DNA from: CAINDZ01 sp964399195
Lineage (GTDB): Bacteria > Krumholzibacteriota > Krumholzibacteriia > LZORAL124-64-63
NCBI GenBank assembly: GCA_964399195.1
Contig: CAYNPY010000102.1
Location: 1-11,868, forward strand
Length of the DNA stretch: 11,868 nt
Direction: 5' to 3'
Positions 1 through 6,070 of the stretch are shown here, piece after piece. The notes under the pieces were generated by a model. The model was not told the origin of the DNA and searched no databases. It saw only the letters and a list, made by a program, of their open reading frames with translations. Within the stretch, counting starts at the first letter, position 1. Each line of letters begins with the position of its first letter. A program made the position numbers and the translations under genes.

Positions 1-1
1 C

Positions 2-88
2 AGCCGCCCCGACTTCCTGGCCGAAGTCTGCGAAGCCCTCGGCGACTCGTTGCCGGACCTGCGCGCCCTCGTCGAGGAGTTCCGATGA
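2..88 (+). CDS. C-terminal end of an unidentified protein (partial)
   Basis: An open frame enters from the left edge of the window and ends at TGA 86-88, giving 28 residues ending ...LRALVEEFR. Codon positions match the G/C third-position bias of the neighbouring genes. The stop overlaps the next start as ATGA (85-88), a common sign of translational coupling within an operon. The fragment is acidic and looks helical (DFLAEVCEALGDSLPDLRALVEEF). It is too short to assign to a family, and no function is proposed. Confidence 0.6.
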   Translation, partial: SRPDFLAEVCEALGDSLPDLRALVEEFR

Positions 89-375
89 CCTGCTATTTCC
101 TCGCCCGCGTGACCATCCACGACCCCGCCGGCTATGCCCGCTACCTGGAAGGCACCGACGAGCCTCTGGCCCGCTTCGGCGCGCGCGTGCTGGCCGTCGA
201 CGAGTCGCCGCAGGTGCTCGAGGGCGACTGGCCCTGCTCGCGCACGGTGCTGATCGCGTTCCCGGACGAGGCGGCCGCGCGCGCCTGGTACGATTCGCCG
301 GAGTACCGGGCGATCGCGCAGCACCGGCACCGGGCGGCGGCCACCGATGCGGTCTTCTTGAAGGGGCGCCCATGA
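85..375 (+). CDS. DUF1330 family protein
   Basis: This 96-residue protein fits the whole DUF1330 fold, a small dimeric alpha/beta-barrel type domain. The N-terminal strand TCYFLARVTIHDPAGYARYL and the block RTVLIAFPDEAAARAWYDSPEYRAI are the family hallmarks, the second being the usual 'FPS...A..WY.S.EY' motif. The biochemical role of the family is unknown. The protein has no signal peptide and should be cytoplasmic. GAGGAG at 74-79, five bases before the ATG, supports the start. The start overlaps the upstream stop (ATGA 85-88) and the stop overlaps the next start (372-375), so three genes appear translationally coupled. Family assignment is confident; function is not known. Confidence 0.88.
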   Translation: MTCYFLARVTIHDPAGYARYLEGTDEPLARFGARVLAVDESPQVLEGDWPCSRTVLIAFPDEAAARAWYDSPEYRAIAQHRHRAAATDAVFLKGRP

Positions 376-1430
376 TGATGACACACGCGAAGCGATGCGC
401 AGCGGCCTGCGCCACCCTGCTTGCACCCTTGGCCGTGGCTCTGGCCACGCCGCCACCCGCCCGCGCCTCGGACCCCGTCCCTTCTCTGACCATTGCGCCA
501 GACCTGGTCCTGGGCGGCCCCGGGACCGAGGACGAGTACATCCTCGACGGCATTTCCAGCGTGGTCGAGGACTCACGAGGCAACATCTATGTCATGGACA
601 GCAAGGCGCCGGCGCTCCACAAGTTCGGCCCGGACGGCGCCCTGCTGACCACTCTGACCGCCGCAGGGGAGGGACCAGGTGACCTGATGGTGATGCCGAC
701 GATCGCCATCGACCCGCTGGATCGGGTCCATGTCGCGGGCATGGGAGGGCGCGTGCAGGTGTTGACGCCCGAGCTGCGGCATGCCGCCACCCACCAGAGG
801 GCGCACCCCGTCCGCATCGCACGTTCGCTGGCGATCGTCCAGGGGGGCGGCCTGGCTGTGGCGGCGATCGACCCCGGCAGGCACCTGACGATCCACCTTC
901 ACGACGCCGGCGGCTCGCACCTGCGCTCGTTCTGCGATTCGTACGGGGCCGCGCGCGACCTTCCGGCGCACATCGAGAACGTCTATGGGGGCGGGTACGT
1001 GGCCGCGGCGCCGGGCGGACGGCTGTGCTACGCGCAGATGGCGCCGTACGCGGTCCGTCTCCTGGACCTCGACGGCAAGGTGCTGCGCCAGACCGAGGCC
1101 GGGGGCATGGGGTTCGTCACCGAACCGGAGATGCCCGAGGTGAAGGGCGACCGGACGACGTACCGCATCACCAGCATGACGACCGGCATTGCGGTGCTGT
1201 CCGGCGGGCAGGTGCTGGTCAGCGCCATGCGGTGGGACGACACCGAGCACCGCCGTTCCCTGCTGTGCCTCTACGATGCCGAGTTGAATCTGCTGGCGCG
1301 CCACGAGCGGGATGGCCTGCTCGTGGTGGTCGGCAGCGGCGCCGGCGGACGCGTGTACCTCCGGGAACTCGGCGAAGAGGGCACGACGGTACTGCGCGCC
1401 CGCGTGGCCCCCGGCCCGGCCGCGCCCTGA
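372..1430 (+). CDS. Secreted six-bladed beta-propeller (NHL-like) protein
   Basis: This is a 352-residue exported protein. Residues 1-32 look like a Sec signal peptide: basic HAKR near the start, a hydrophobic stretch at about 10-26, and an A-R-A site at 30-32. The mature part has propeller repeats of the form 'V.D..GNIYV.D.....L.KFGPDGALL' (about 62-92), followed by GEGPGD (about 99-104). That motif is typical of the 6-bladed beta-propeller family found in many environmental phyla. Later blades are more divergent (GGRVQVL, PYAVRLLDLDGKVLR, RSLLCLYDAELNLLARH). The family probably acts in periplasmic or extracellular binding, but no ligand is known. There are three consecutive ATGs (372, 375, 378). 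GAAGGGG at 360-366 fits 372 or 375 best. The start overlaps the DUF1330 stop by four bases. Confidence 0.82.
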   Translation: MMMTHAKRCAAACATLLAPLAVALATPPPARASDPVPSLTIAPDLVLGGPGTEDEYILDGISSVVEDSRGNIYVMDSKAPALHKFGPDGALLTTLTAAGEGPGDLMVMPTIAIDPLDRVHVAGMGGRVQVLTPELRHAATHQRAHPVRIARSLAIVQGGGLAVAAIDPGRHLTIHLHDAGGSHLRSFCDSYGAARDLPAHIENVYGGGYVAAAPGGRLCYAQMAPYAVRLLDLDGKVLRQTEAGGMGFVTEPEMPEVKGDRTTYRITSMTTGIAVLSGGQVLVSAMRWDDTEHRRSLLCLYDAELNLLARHERDGLLVVVGSGAGGRVYLRELGEEGTTVLRARVAPGPAAP

Positions 1431-1543
1431 CCGTCCGCGCTGGCCGCCGGGCCGCGTTGCAGCTACCCATATCGGATGTCCGGGAGGCGATCGCGACGGC
1501 CGCTTCGCCCATGGCAGTCACGACCCGCTGACAGGAGCCCCGC

Positions 1544-2038
1544 ATGGCACCGACCAGGCCTGCCGCAGACAGGAAGGCAACAGCCAGGAAAGCCACCACC
1601 AGGAAGCCCGCCCCGAAGAAGAAGTACGAACTCAAGACCCAGCCCACCAAGGTCAGCGCCGCCTCCCATATCGCCGCCATGCCTGATCCACAGCGCCGGC
1701 AGGACTGCCGCGCCCTGGTCAAGCTGATGACCGCCATCACCGGGAAGAAGCCCGTGATGTGGGGGCCCAGCATCGTCGGGTTCGACAGCTACCACTACCG
1801 GTACGCCAGCGGGCACGAAGGGGACATGTGCGTGATGGGGTTCGCCTCGCGCGGGGCCGAACTGGTGGTCTACCTGCTGCCGGGGCTGGAGGGCGCGGCG
1901 CCGCTGCTGGACAGGCTGGGTCGGCACCGCGCCTCGAAGGCCTGCCTGTACTTCAAGCGCCTGGCCGACATCGACCTGGGCGTGCTGGAGAAGCTGCTGC
2001 TTCTTTCGCTGGCCGATACCCGTCGGCGCTACCCGTAG
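1544..2038 (+). CDS. DUF1801 domain protein with a basic Lys/Ala/Pro tail
   Basis: This 164-residue protein carries a DUF1801 (YdhG-like) domain from about residue 29 to the end. Recognisable blocks are YELKTQPTKVS, DCRALVKLMTAITGKKPVMWG, SIVGFDSYHYRYASGHEGD and ASKACLYFKRLADIDLGVLEKLL. Function in this family is unresolved. What sets this copy apart is the first 28 residues, rich in Lys, Arg, Ala, Thr and Pro (KATARKATTRKPAPKKK), which resemble histone H1-like tails and may bind nucleic acid; that is inference. CAGGAG at 1532-1537, six bases before ATG 1544, supports the full-length start, so the tail is probably real. The next gene begins one base after the stop. The 113-nt gap upstream (1431-1543) shows no clear promoter or terminator. 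Confidence 0.85.
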   Translation: MAPTRPAADRKATARKATTRKPAPKKKYELKTQPTKVSAASHIAAMPDPQRRQDCRALVKLMTAITGKKPVMWGPSIVGFDSYHYRYASGHEGDMCVMGFASRGAELVVYLLPGLEGAAPLLDRLGRHRASKACLYFKRLADIDLGVLEKLLLLSLADTRRRYP

Positions 2039-2039
2039 C

Positions 2040-2297
2040 ATGGACTGCCGCCCCGGCTGCGCCGCCTGCTGCGTCGCGATCAGCATCAGCTCGCCCCTGC
2101 CGGGCCTGCCCGGCGGCAAGCCCGCCGGCGTGCCGTGCCCGCACCTGACCGCGGACCTGCGCTGCGCGCTGTACGGCCTGCCCGAGCGGCCGGCCGTCTG
2201 CGACCGCCTCAGGCCGCTGCCGGAGATGTGCGGCACCTCGCGCGAGGAGGCTCTGGCCTACCTGGCGCGCCTGGAGGAGCAGACGCGGCCGGGCTGA
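2040..2297 (+). CDS. YkgJ-type cysteine-cluster (putative Zn/Fe-binding) protein
   Basis: This small 85-residue protein has eight cysteines in the YkgJ / 'zinc- or iron-chelating domain' arrangement: C3, C7, C10, C11 (CxxxCxxCC), C33 in VPCPHL, C42 in RCALYG, C54 in PAVCDRLRP and C64 in EMCG. The cysteines are thought to hold a metal, but no activity is established for the family. It is at the short end of the family range yet complete, with the last conserved block (RLRPLPEMCGTSREEALAYL) followed by a normal stop. The start lies one base after the DUF1801 stop, with no good Shine-Dalgarno in between, so translation probably depends on the upstream gene. The protein is likely cytoplasmic. Confidence 0.85.
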   Translation: MDCRPGCAACCVAISISSPLPGLPGGKPAGVPCPHLTADLRCALYGLPERPAVCDRLRPLPEMCGTSREEALAYLARLEEQTRPG

Positions 2298-2592
2298 GCG
2301 CCCCGCCGGCGCCCGGTCCTTGGCCGCCCCTGGCCGCGTTTGGCCCGCCGACTCCTACGATTGCGATCTGAATTCCCCGGGTCCGGTTTTTCTGCTTGCA
2401 TTGCCGCGCCACCTGCATCACCATGCCGATATTACACTTGTGCAAGACGGACCTTGGCACGGGTGTGTGTCGGCGATCGCGGTACAACGCTTGCTTTAGC
2501 TCCTATGGTAAAGATCGGCCGTATATGCACCTCGAAGGCTGCGATCGTCGAGACAGATCGTTTGAGCTTTCGCCCGACCCACGGAGGGATGG
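2298..2592 (+). promoter_or_regulatory. Non-coding leader before the glycan locus
   Basis: This 295-nt gap separates the accessory genes from the glycan genes. From about 2350 it is clearly poorer in G and C than everything around it, as expected for a promoter region. It contains three TGGCC repeats spaced exactly 10 bp apart (2321-2347), a CTTG-N2-CAAG dyad (2437-2446), and five GATC sites (2365, 2475, 2513, 2543, 2556), the last two in a CGATC/GATCG inverted repeat with a 9-nt loop. TATGGT (2504-2509) and GTATAT (2521-2526) are possible -10 boxes, but neither has a good -35 at 17 bp. GGAGGG (2583-2588) is the ribosome site for the gene at 2593. No credible protein, RNA gene or rho-independent terminator was seen. 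Confidence 0.5.
2321..2347. repeat. Three TGGCC repeats with exact 10-bp spacing
   Basis: TGGCCGC occurs at 2321-2327 and 2331-2337, and TGGCCCGC begins at 2341. Each copy therefore starts exactly ten bases after the previous one, nearly one helical turn, so all three lie on the same DNA face. They sit just after the cysteine-cluster gene and about 250 bp before the first glycan gene. This could be a cooperative protein-binding site, but short GC-rich repeats also arise by chance in such a genome. Confidence 0.4.
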
Positions 2593-3366
2593 ATGGGCAA
2601 GCGACTCCTGGACGCCACGGCGGCCGCCTGCGGCCTGCTGGTCCTGGCGCCCCTGATGGCCGCCATCGCGCTGGCGGTGCGGCTGACCAGCCCCGGCCCG
2701 GCGCTGTTCGGGCAGGAGCGGCTCGGCCGCGGCGGCCGCACGTTCCGCCTCTACAAGTTCCGCTCGATGGTCGCCGACGCCGATCGGCGCGGCGCCCGCG
2801 TCACCGCCGGCGGGGACCCGCGCATCACGCCGCTCGGGCGCCTGCTGCGCCGCTCCCGCCTGGACGAACTGCCGCAGTTGTGGAATGTCCTGAAGGGCGA
2901 GATGTCGCTGGTCGGCCCGCGGCCCGAGGTGCCGGAGTTCGCCGCGCTGTTCCCCGAGCAGTACGCGCGCATCCTGGACGTGCGGCCCGGCATCACGCAC
3001 CGGGCCACCTTGGCCTTCCGGTCGGAGGAGACGATCCTGGCCGCCGCGCCCGCAGCCCGCGCGCGCGACTTCTACATCGACCGCGTCATGCCCCGCAAGC
3101 TGGCCATGTACGAGGAGAGCCTGCGCGACCCGCTGCTGCGCGACGTGTGGACCATCCTGGAGACCATCTCGCCGTGGAAATCCACGCGCGCGATCACGGC
3201 CGGCGAACTGCTGCTGGACGCGCCGGAGATCAGCAACGTGCCGCTGTGGGACGAGCCGCTGGCGCTGCCGCGCCCGCGCCCGGCCGCCGCGCCGGCGCCC
3301 GCCGTCGCGGGCGAGCTGGACGCGGAGCTGGAGCAGCTCATCGAGCTGGTCGAGAGCGCGCGCTGA
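2593..3366 (+). CDS. Monotopic phosphoglycosyl transferase (bacterial sugar transferase), first copy
   Basis: This 257-residue enzyme belongs to the bacterial sugar transferase family (PF02397). It should move a hexose-1-phosphate from an NDP-sugar to undecaprenyl phosphate at the inner membrane face. It has a hydrophobic re-entrant helix (about 10-32), SPGP (33-36), YKFRSM (54-59), the catalytic Asp-Glu pair at 91-92 in SRLDELPQLWNVLKGEMSLVGPRPE, and RPGITHRATLAFRSEE (131-146). This last segment differs from the PGLTGWSQVNGR of the second copy, so the sugar or subfamily probably differs. The core ends near VWTILETISP (about 194). A tail of some 63 residues follows, with a Pro/Ala-rich linker and a final acidic helix. 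GGAGGG lies four bases before ATG 2593. Its stop is 13 nt from the stop of the convergent acetyltransferase gene. The sugar specificity is unknown. Confidence 0.9.
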   Translation: MGKRLLDATAAACGLLVLAPLMAAIALAVRLTSPGPALFGQERLGRGGRTFRLYKFRSMVADADRRGARVTAGGDPRITPLGRLLRRSRLDELPQLWNVLKGEMSLVGPRPEVPEFAALFPEQYARILDVRPGITHRATLAFRSEETILAAAPAARARDFYIDRVMPRKLAMYEESLRDPLLRDVWTILETISPWKSTRAITAGELLLDAPEISNVPLWDEPLALPRPRPAAAPAPAVAGELDAELEQLIELVESAR

Positions 3367-3379
3367 AGTCGCCGTTGGC

Positions 3380-4054
3380 CTACGGTGCGGGCGGCGCCAG
3401 CCGCCGGGCGGGCACGCCCACCACGGTGACGCCCGCAGAGACCGCCTTGGCCACCACGGCGCCGGCGCCCACGGTGGCCCCGTCGCCGACCTCGACGTAC
3501 TGCAGGACCTGGGCGCCGGTCCCCACCAGGACGCCGTCGCCGAGCACCACGCCGCCGGAGATGTTCGCCGTCGGGTTCAGGCAGGCGCCGCGGCCGATGC
3601 GCGCCTCGTGGCCGATCGTGACGGCCAGGTTGACCATCGCGAACGGCGCCAGTTCGAGGTTCACCGTCCCGATCACGCCCGCGCAGACGGTCACCCCGTG
3701 CCCCAGCCGGCAGGAGGCCCAGTCCATCCGCGCCGTGGGGTGGACCAAGGTCGGCCAGCACTCCGGGCCCCAGCGCGCCTCCAGTTCGCCCGCCACGCGC
3801 AGGCGCGGTCCGGGGTTGCCGATGCCCATGGCCAGCGCGTCCCATGCGTCGCGGTGGGTGGCCAGCCAGTCCAGGTCGCCCAGGATCTGCTCGCGGCTGT
3901 CGCGGGGGGACGCAGCGGCCGGGTCGCTGACCACGTAGCCGACGAACGCGTACGACTCCCGATCGCCGCGGGCGGCGGTGATCTCCCGGGCCAGCCACTC
4001 CACCTCGCGGGCGAAGCCGCCCGCGCCCACCACGACGAGGCGCTTGCACGACAT
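3380..4054 (-). CDS. pglD: NeuD/PglD-type sugar O/N-acyltransferase
   Basis: This 224-residue acetyltransferase has an N-terminal Rossmann-like sugar-nucleotide domain (VVVGAGGFAREVEW, 7-20) and a C-terminal left-handed beta-helix of hexapeptide repeats (about 103-215). The helix includes VHPTARMDW, the candidate catalytic His149 in MVNLAVTIGHEARIG, NPTANISGGVVLGDGVLVG and the closing TVVGVPARRL. Family members acetylate amino sugars such as UDP-4-amino-bacillosamine or sialic acids. With a PglE-like aminotransferase and a PglF-like dehydratase nearby, acetylation of the 4-amino group of a UDP-sugar is the best guess. I chose ATG 4054 because AGGAGG (4063-4068) lies eight bases upstream and homology begins here; the open frame reaches back to 4126 without family-like sequence. 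It is transcribed against its neighbours and diverges from the pglC-like gene. Confidence 0.87.
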   Translation of the reverse strand: MSCKRLVVVGAGGFAREVEWLAREITAARGDRESYAFVGYVVSDPAAASPRDSREQILGDLDWLATHRDAWDALAMGIGNPGPRLRVAGELEARWGPECWPTLVHPTARMDWASCRLGHGVTVCAGVIGTVNLELAPFAMVNLAVTIGHEARIGRGACLNPTANISGGVVLGDGVLVGTGAQVLQYVEVGDGATVGAGAVVAKAVSAGVTVVGVPARRLAPPAP

Positions 4055-4137
4055 GGATTGTGCCTCCTGGTTGCAGCGGTTACCATGCAGCCTTGGGCTT
4101 GAGTTTCCCGGCCCGCGGCGGCACATTGAACCGGATT

Positions 4138-4168
4138 CGCGCGCCGCCGGCCGGTCTGCCGGCGCGCG
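4138..4168. repeat. GC-rich inverted repeat upstream of the pglC-like gene
   Basis: CGCGCGCCG (4138-4146) and CGGCGCGCG (4160-4168) are perfect reverse complements separated by 13 nt that themselves contain the palindrome CCGGCCGG. The hairpin would lie about 32 nt before the GTG start at 4201, inside the 146-nt divergent gap. It might affect transcription or translation of the sugar transferase, or bind a regulator. There is no U-run, so it is not a rho-independent terminator. Confidence 0.45.
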
Positions 4169-4175
4169 GGCGGGA

Positions 4176-4204
4176 AGGCGATGGCCCTGAGGCGATGGCC
4201 GTGA
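4176..4204 (+). repeat. Tandem repeat over the pglC translation start, with a 7-codon ORF
   Basis: The 15-mer AGGCGATGGCCCTGA (4176-4190) is followed with a 14-bp period by AGGCGATGGCCGTGA (4190-4204), one mismatch in 15. The first copy opens a tiny frame ATG 4181 to TGA 4204, reading M-A-L-R-R-W-P. Its stop overlaps the GTG at 4201 as GTGA. The second copy supplies ATG 4195 and GTG 4201 in the main frame. A 14-bp duplication is a frame-shifting event, so it created a second possible start context. Confidence 0.55.
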
Positions 4205-4806
4205 AGCGACTGCTGGACTTCCTGGCCGCGGCCCTGGGCCTGACCGTGCTGGCCGTGCCGCTGGCCGTCATCGCCGTCCTGGTCCGGTTGAATATGGGCG
4301 CGCCGGTGCTGTTCGTCCAGCAGCGTCCGGGGTATCATGGCCGCCCGTTCCGGCTGGTGAAGTTCCGGACGATGACCGACGCCCGCGACGCGCACGGCCG
4401 GCTGCTGACGGACGGCGAGCGCCTGACGGGCTTCGGCCGCTGGCTGCGGGCGACCAGCCTGGACGAGCTGCCGGAACTGTGGAACGTGCTGCGCGGGGAC
4501 ATGAGCCTGGTGGGGCCGCGGCCCCTGCTCATGGAGTACCTGCCGCTGTACGACGAACGCCAGGCGCGGCGGCACGAGGTGCGGCCGGGGCTGACCGGCT
4601 GGAGCCAGGTCAACGGGCGCAACGCCGTGGACTGGCCCGCGCGCCTGGAGATGGACGTCTGGTACGTCGAACACCGCAGCCTCGCGCTCGATCTGCGGAT
4701 TCTGTTTCGCACGCTGGGGCTGGTGCTGCGCCGGGAGGGCATCCACCAGGAGGGGCGGGCGACGATGGACGCGTTCCGGGGCAACGACGCCGGCGGCGGC
4801 GGTTGA
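4201..4806 (+). CDS. pglC: PglC-like phosphoglycosyl transferase, second copy
   Basis: This minimal enzyme of 201 residues is very like PglC of Campylobacter, which transfers diNAcBac-1-phosphate to undecaprenyl phosphate at the start of glycan assembly. It has a re-entrant helix (about 5-30), QRPGYHGRPFRLVKFRTM (41-58), the catalytic pair Asp88-Glu89 in SLDELPELWNVLRGDMSLVGPRPLL, YLPLYDERQARRHEVRPG and GLTGWSQVNGRNAVDW (130-145), and the PglC-style ending EGRATMDAFRGN (184-195). I prefer GTG 4201: family members begin with KR(L/I)xDF and GAGG (4189-4192) lies eight bases upstream. ATG 4195 adds two residues but is too close to that site. The aminotransferase follows after 34 nt. The family call is firm; diNAcBac specificity rests on similarity recalled from memory and on context. 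Confidence 0.88.
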   Translation: MKRLLDFLAAALGLTVLAVPLAVIAVLVRLNMGAPVLFVQQRPGYHGRPFRLVKFRTMTDARDAHGRLLTDGERLTGFGRWLRATSLDELPELWNVLRGDMSLVGPRPLLMEYLPLYDERQARRHEVRPGLTGWSQVNGRNAVDWPARLEMDVWYVEHRSLALDLRILFRTLGLVLRREGIHQEGRATMDAFRGNDAGGGG

Positions 4807-4840
4807 GCCGCGCGCCCGGCCACGGAAAGAGGCAGCCACG

Positions 4841-6070
4841 ATGGAAGGGACACAGATGCAGCGCTCGGCGTTGGCGGTCGATGGCGGGGTGCCCGTCCGG
4901 TCCACACCGCTGCCCGCCTGGCCCCACTTCGAGGCGGCCGACATCGACGCCGTGGGGCAGGTGCTGAAGTCCGGCCGGATCAACTACTGGACCGGCGAAC
5001 TCTGCCGCGCCTTCGAGGCGGCCTACGCCGAGCACTGCGGCACGCGGCACGCCGTGGCGCTGGCCAACGGCACGGTGGCGCTGGAGCTGGCGCTGCAGGC
5101 CCTGGGCGTGGGCCCCGGCGACGAGGTCATCGTCACCTCGCGCTCGTTCATGGCCTCCGCGTCGGCGCCGGTGCTGCGCGGCGCCACCGCCGTCTTCGCC
5201 GACGTGGACCCCGACTCGCAGAACGTCACCGCCGAGACCATCGAGCCGCACGTCGGGCCGCGCACGAAGGCCGTCATCGTCGTGCACCTGGCCGGCTGGC
5301 CCTGCGAGATGGACCCGATCATGGCGCTGGCCGGCCGGCACGGCCTGAGCGTGATCGAGGACTGCGCCCAGGCCCACGGCGCGCGGTACCGGGGCCGGCC
5401 CGTCGGTGGCTTCGGCCACGTCGGGGTGTTCTCGTTCTGCCAGGACAAGATCATCACCACCGGCGGCGAAGGCGGCATGCTGGTCACCGACGACGACGGC
5501 CTGTTCGACCGCGTCTGGTCGCTGAAGGAGCACGGCAAGAGCCGGCGCGCGATGGCCGAGACCGAGAGCCTGCCGGGCTTCAAGTGGGTGCACGAGGGGT
5601 TCGGCACCAACGGCCGGCTGACCGAGATGCAGGCGGCCCTGGGCCTCAACCAGCTGGAGCGGCTGGACCGGTGGCACGGCCGCCGCACCGAGAACGCGAA
5701 CACGCTCCTGGCCGGCCTGTCCGGGACGCCGGGGCTCCGCGTGCCCGCGCCGCCGCCGCACGTCGAGCACGCCTGGTACAAGTTCTACGCGTTCGTGCGG
5801 CCGGCCGCGCTGCGCGAGGGCTGGGACCGCGACCGCGTCAAGCACGCCATCAACCGCGAGGGCATCCCCTGCTGGATGGGCTCGTGCCCGGAGATCTACC
5901 GCGAGAAGGCGTTCGCCGGCACCGGCATGGAGCCGGCCGCGCGGTTTCCCGTGGCCGCCGAACTGGGCGCGACGAGCCTGATGTTCATGGTGCACCCCAC
6001 GCTCGGACCGCAGGACATGGCCGACACCGTCGCCGCCGTGAAGAAGGTCCTGGCGGTGGCGGCGCGGTGA
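4841..6070 (+). CDS. pglE: DegT/DnrJ/EryC1/StrS-family PLP sugar aminotransferase
   Basis: This 409-residue PLP-dependent enzyme transfers an amino group, usually from glutamate, to a 4-keto NDP-sugar. Visible motifs are NYWTGELCRAFEAAYA (48-63), ANGTVALELAL (75-85), GDEVIVTSRSFMASASA (93-109), VIEDCAQAHG (171-180) with the PLP-ring Asp174, and FSFCQDKIITTGGEGGML (197-214) with the Schiff-base lysine Lys203. The C-terminal part (HAWYKFYAFVRP, GIPCWMGSCPEIYREKAF, SLMFMVHPTL) is the full small domain. ATG 4841 is supported by GAAAGAGG (4825-4832); ATG 4856, with GGAAGGGA before it, is a possible alternative. The stop overlaps the dehydratase start (GTGA 6067-6070), coupling this enzyme to the one expected to supply its substrate. 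The subfamily is longer than Campylobacter PglE, so the symbol marks the expected pathway step. Confidence 0.9.
   Translation: MEGTQMQRSALAVDGGVPVRSTPLPAWPHFEAADIDAVGQVLKSGRINYWTGELCRAFEAAYAEHCGTRHAVALANGTVALELALQALGVGPGDEVIVTSRSFMASASAPVLRGATAVFADVDPDSQNVTAETIEPHVGPRTKAVIVVHLAGWPCEMDPIMALAGRHGLSVIEDCAQAHGARYRGRPVGGFGHVGVFSFCQDKIITTGGEGGMLVTDDDGLFDRVWSLKEHGKSRRAMAETESLPGFKWVHEGFGTNGRLTEMQAALGLNQLERLDRWHGRRTENANTLLAGLSGTPGLRVPAPPPHVEHAWYKFYAFVRPAALREGWDRDRVKHAINREGIPCWMGSCPEIYREKAFAGTGMEPAARFPVAAELGATSLMFMVHPTLGPQDMADTVAAVKKVLAVAAR

Noticed and set aside
2370..2392. Rho-independent terminator at the TTTTT run (2387-2391)
   Set aside because: The only adjacent stem is CCGG/CCGG with a 2-nt loop, too small to be a terminator.
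2454..2475. Sigma-54-like promoter (TTGGCACGG at 2454-2462)
   Set aside because: The -24 half looks good, but no GC of the -12 element occurs at the required spacing; the position holds TG instead.
2476..2490. Possible JUMPstart/ops element near GCGGTACAACGC
   Set aside because: Only the short GCGGTA core matches and the rest of the ops sequence is absent. The element is known mainly from enterobacteria.
4060..4200. Longer start for the PglC-like gene at ATG 4060
   Set aside because: The extra sequence does not resemble the family, which begins at the KRxxDF motif, and it would cross the hairpin and the divergent promoter region.
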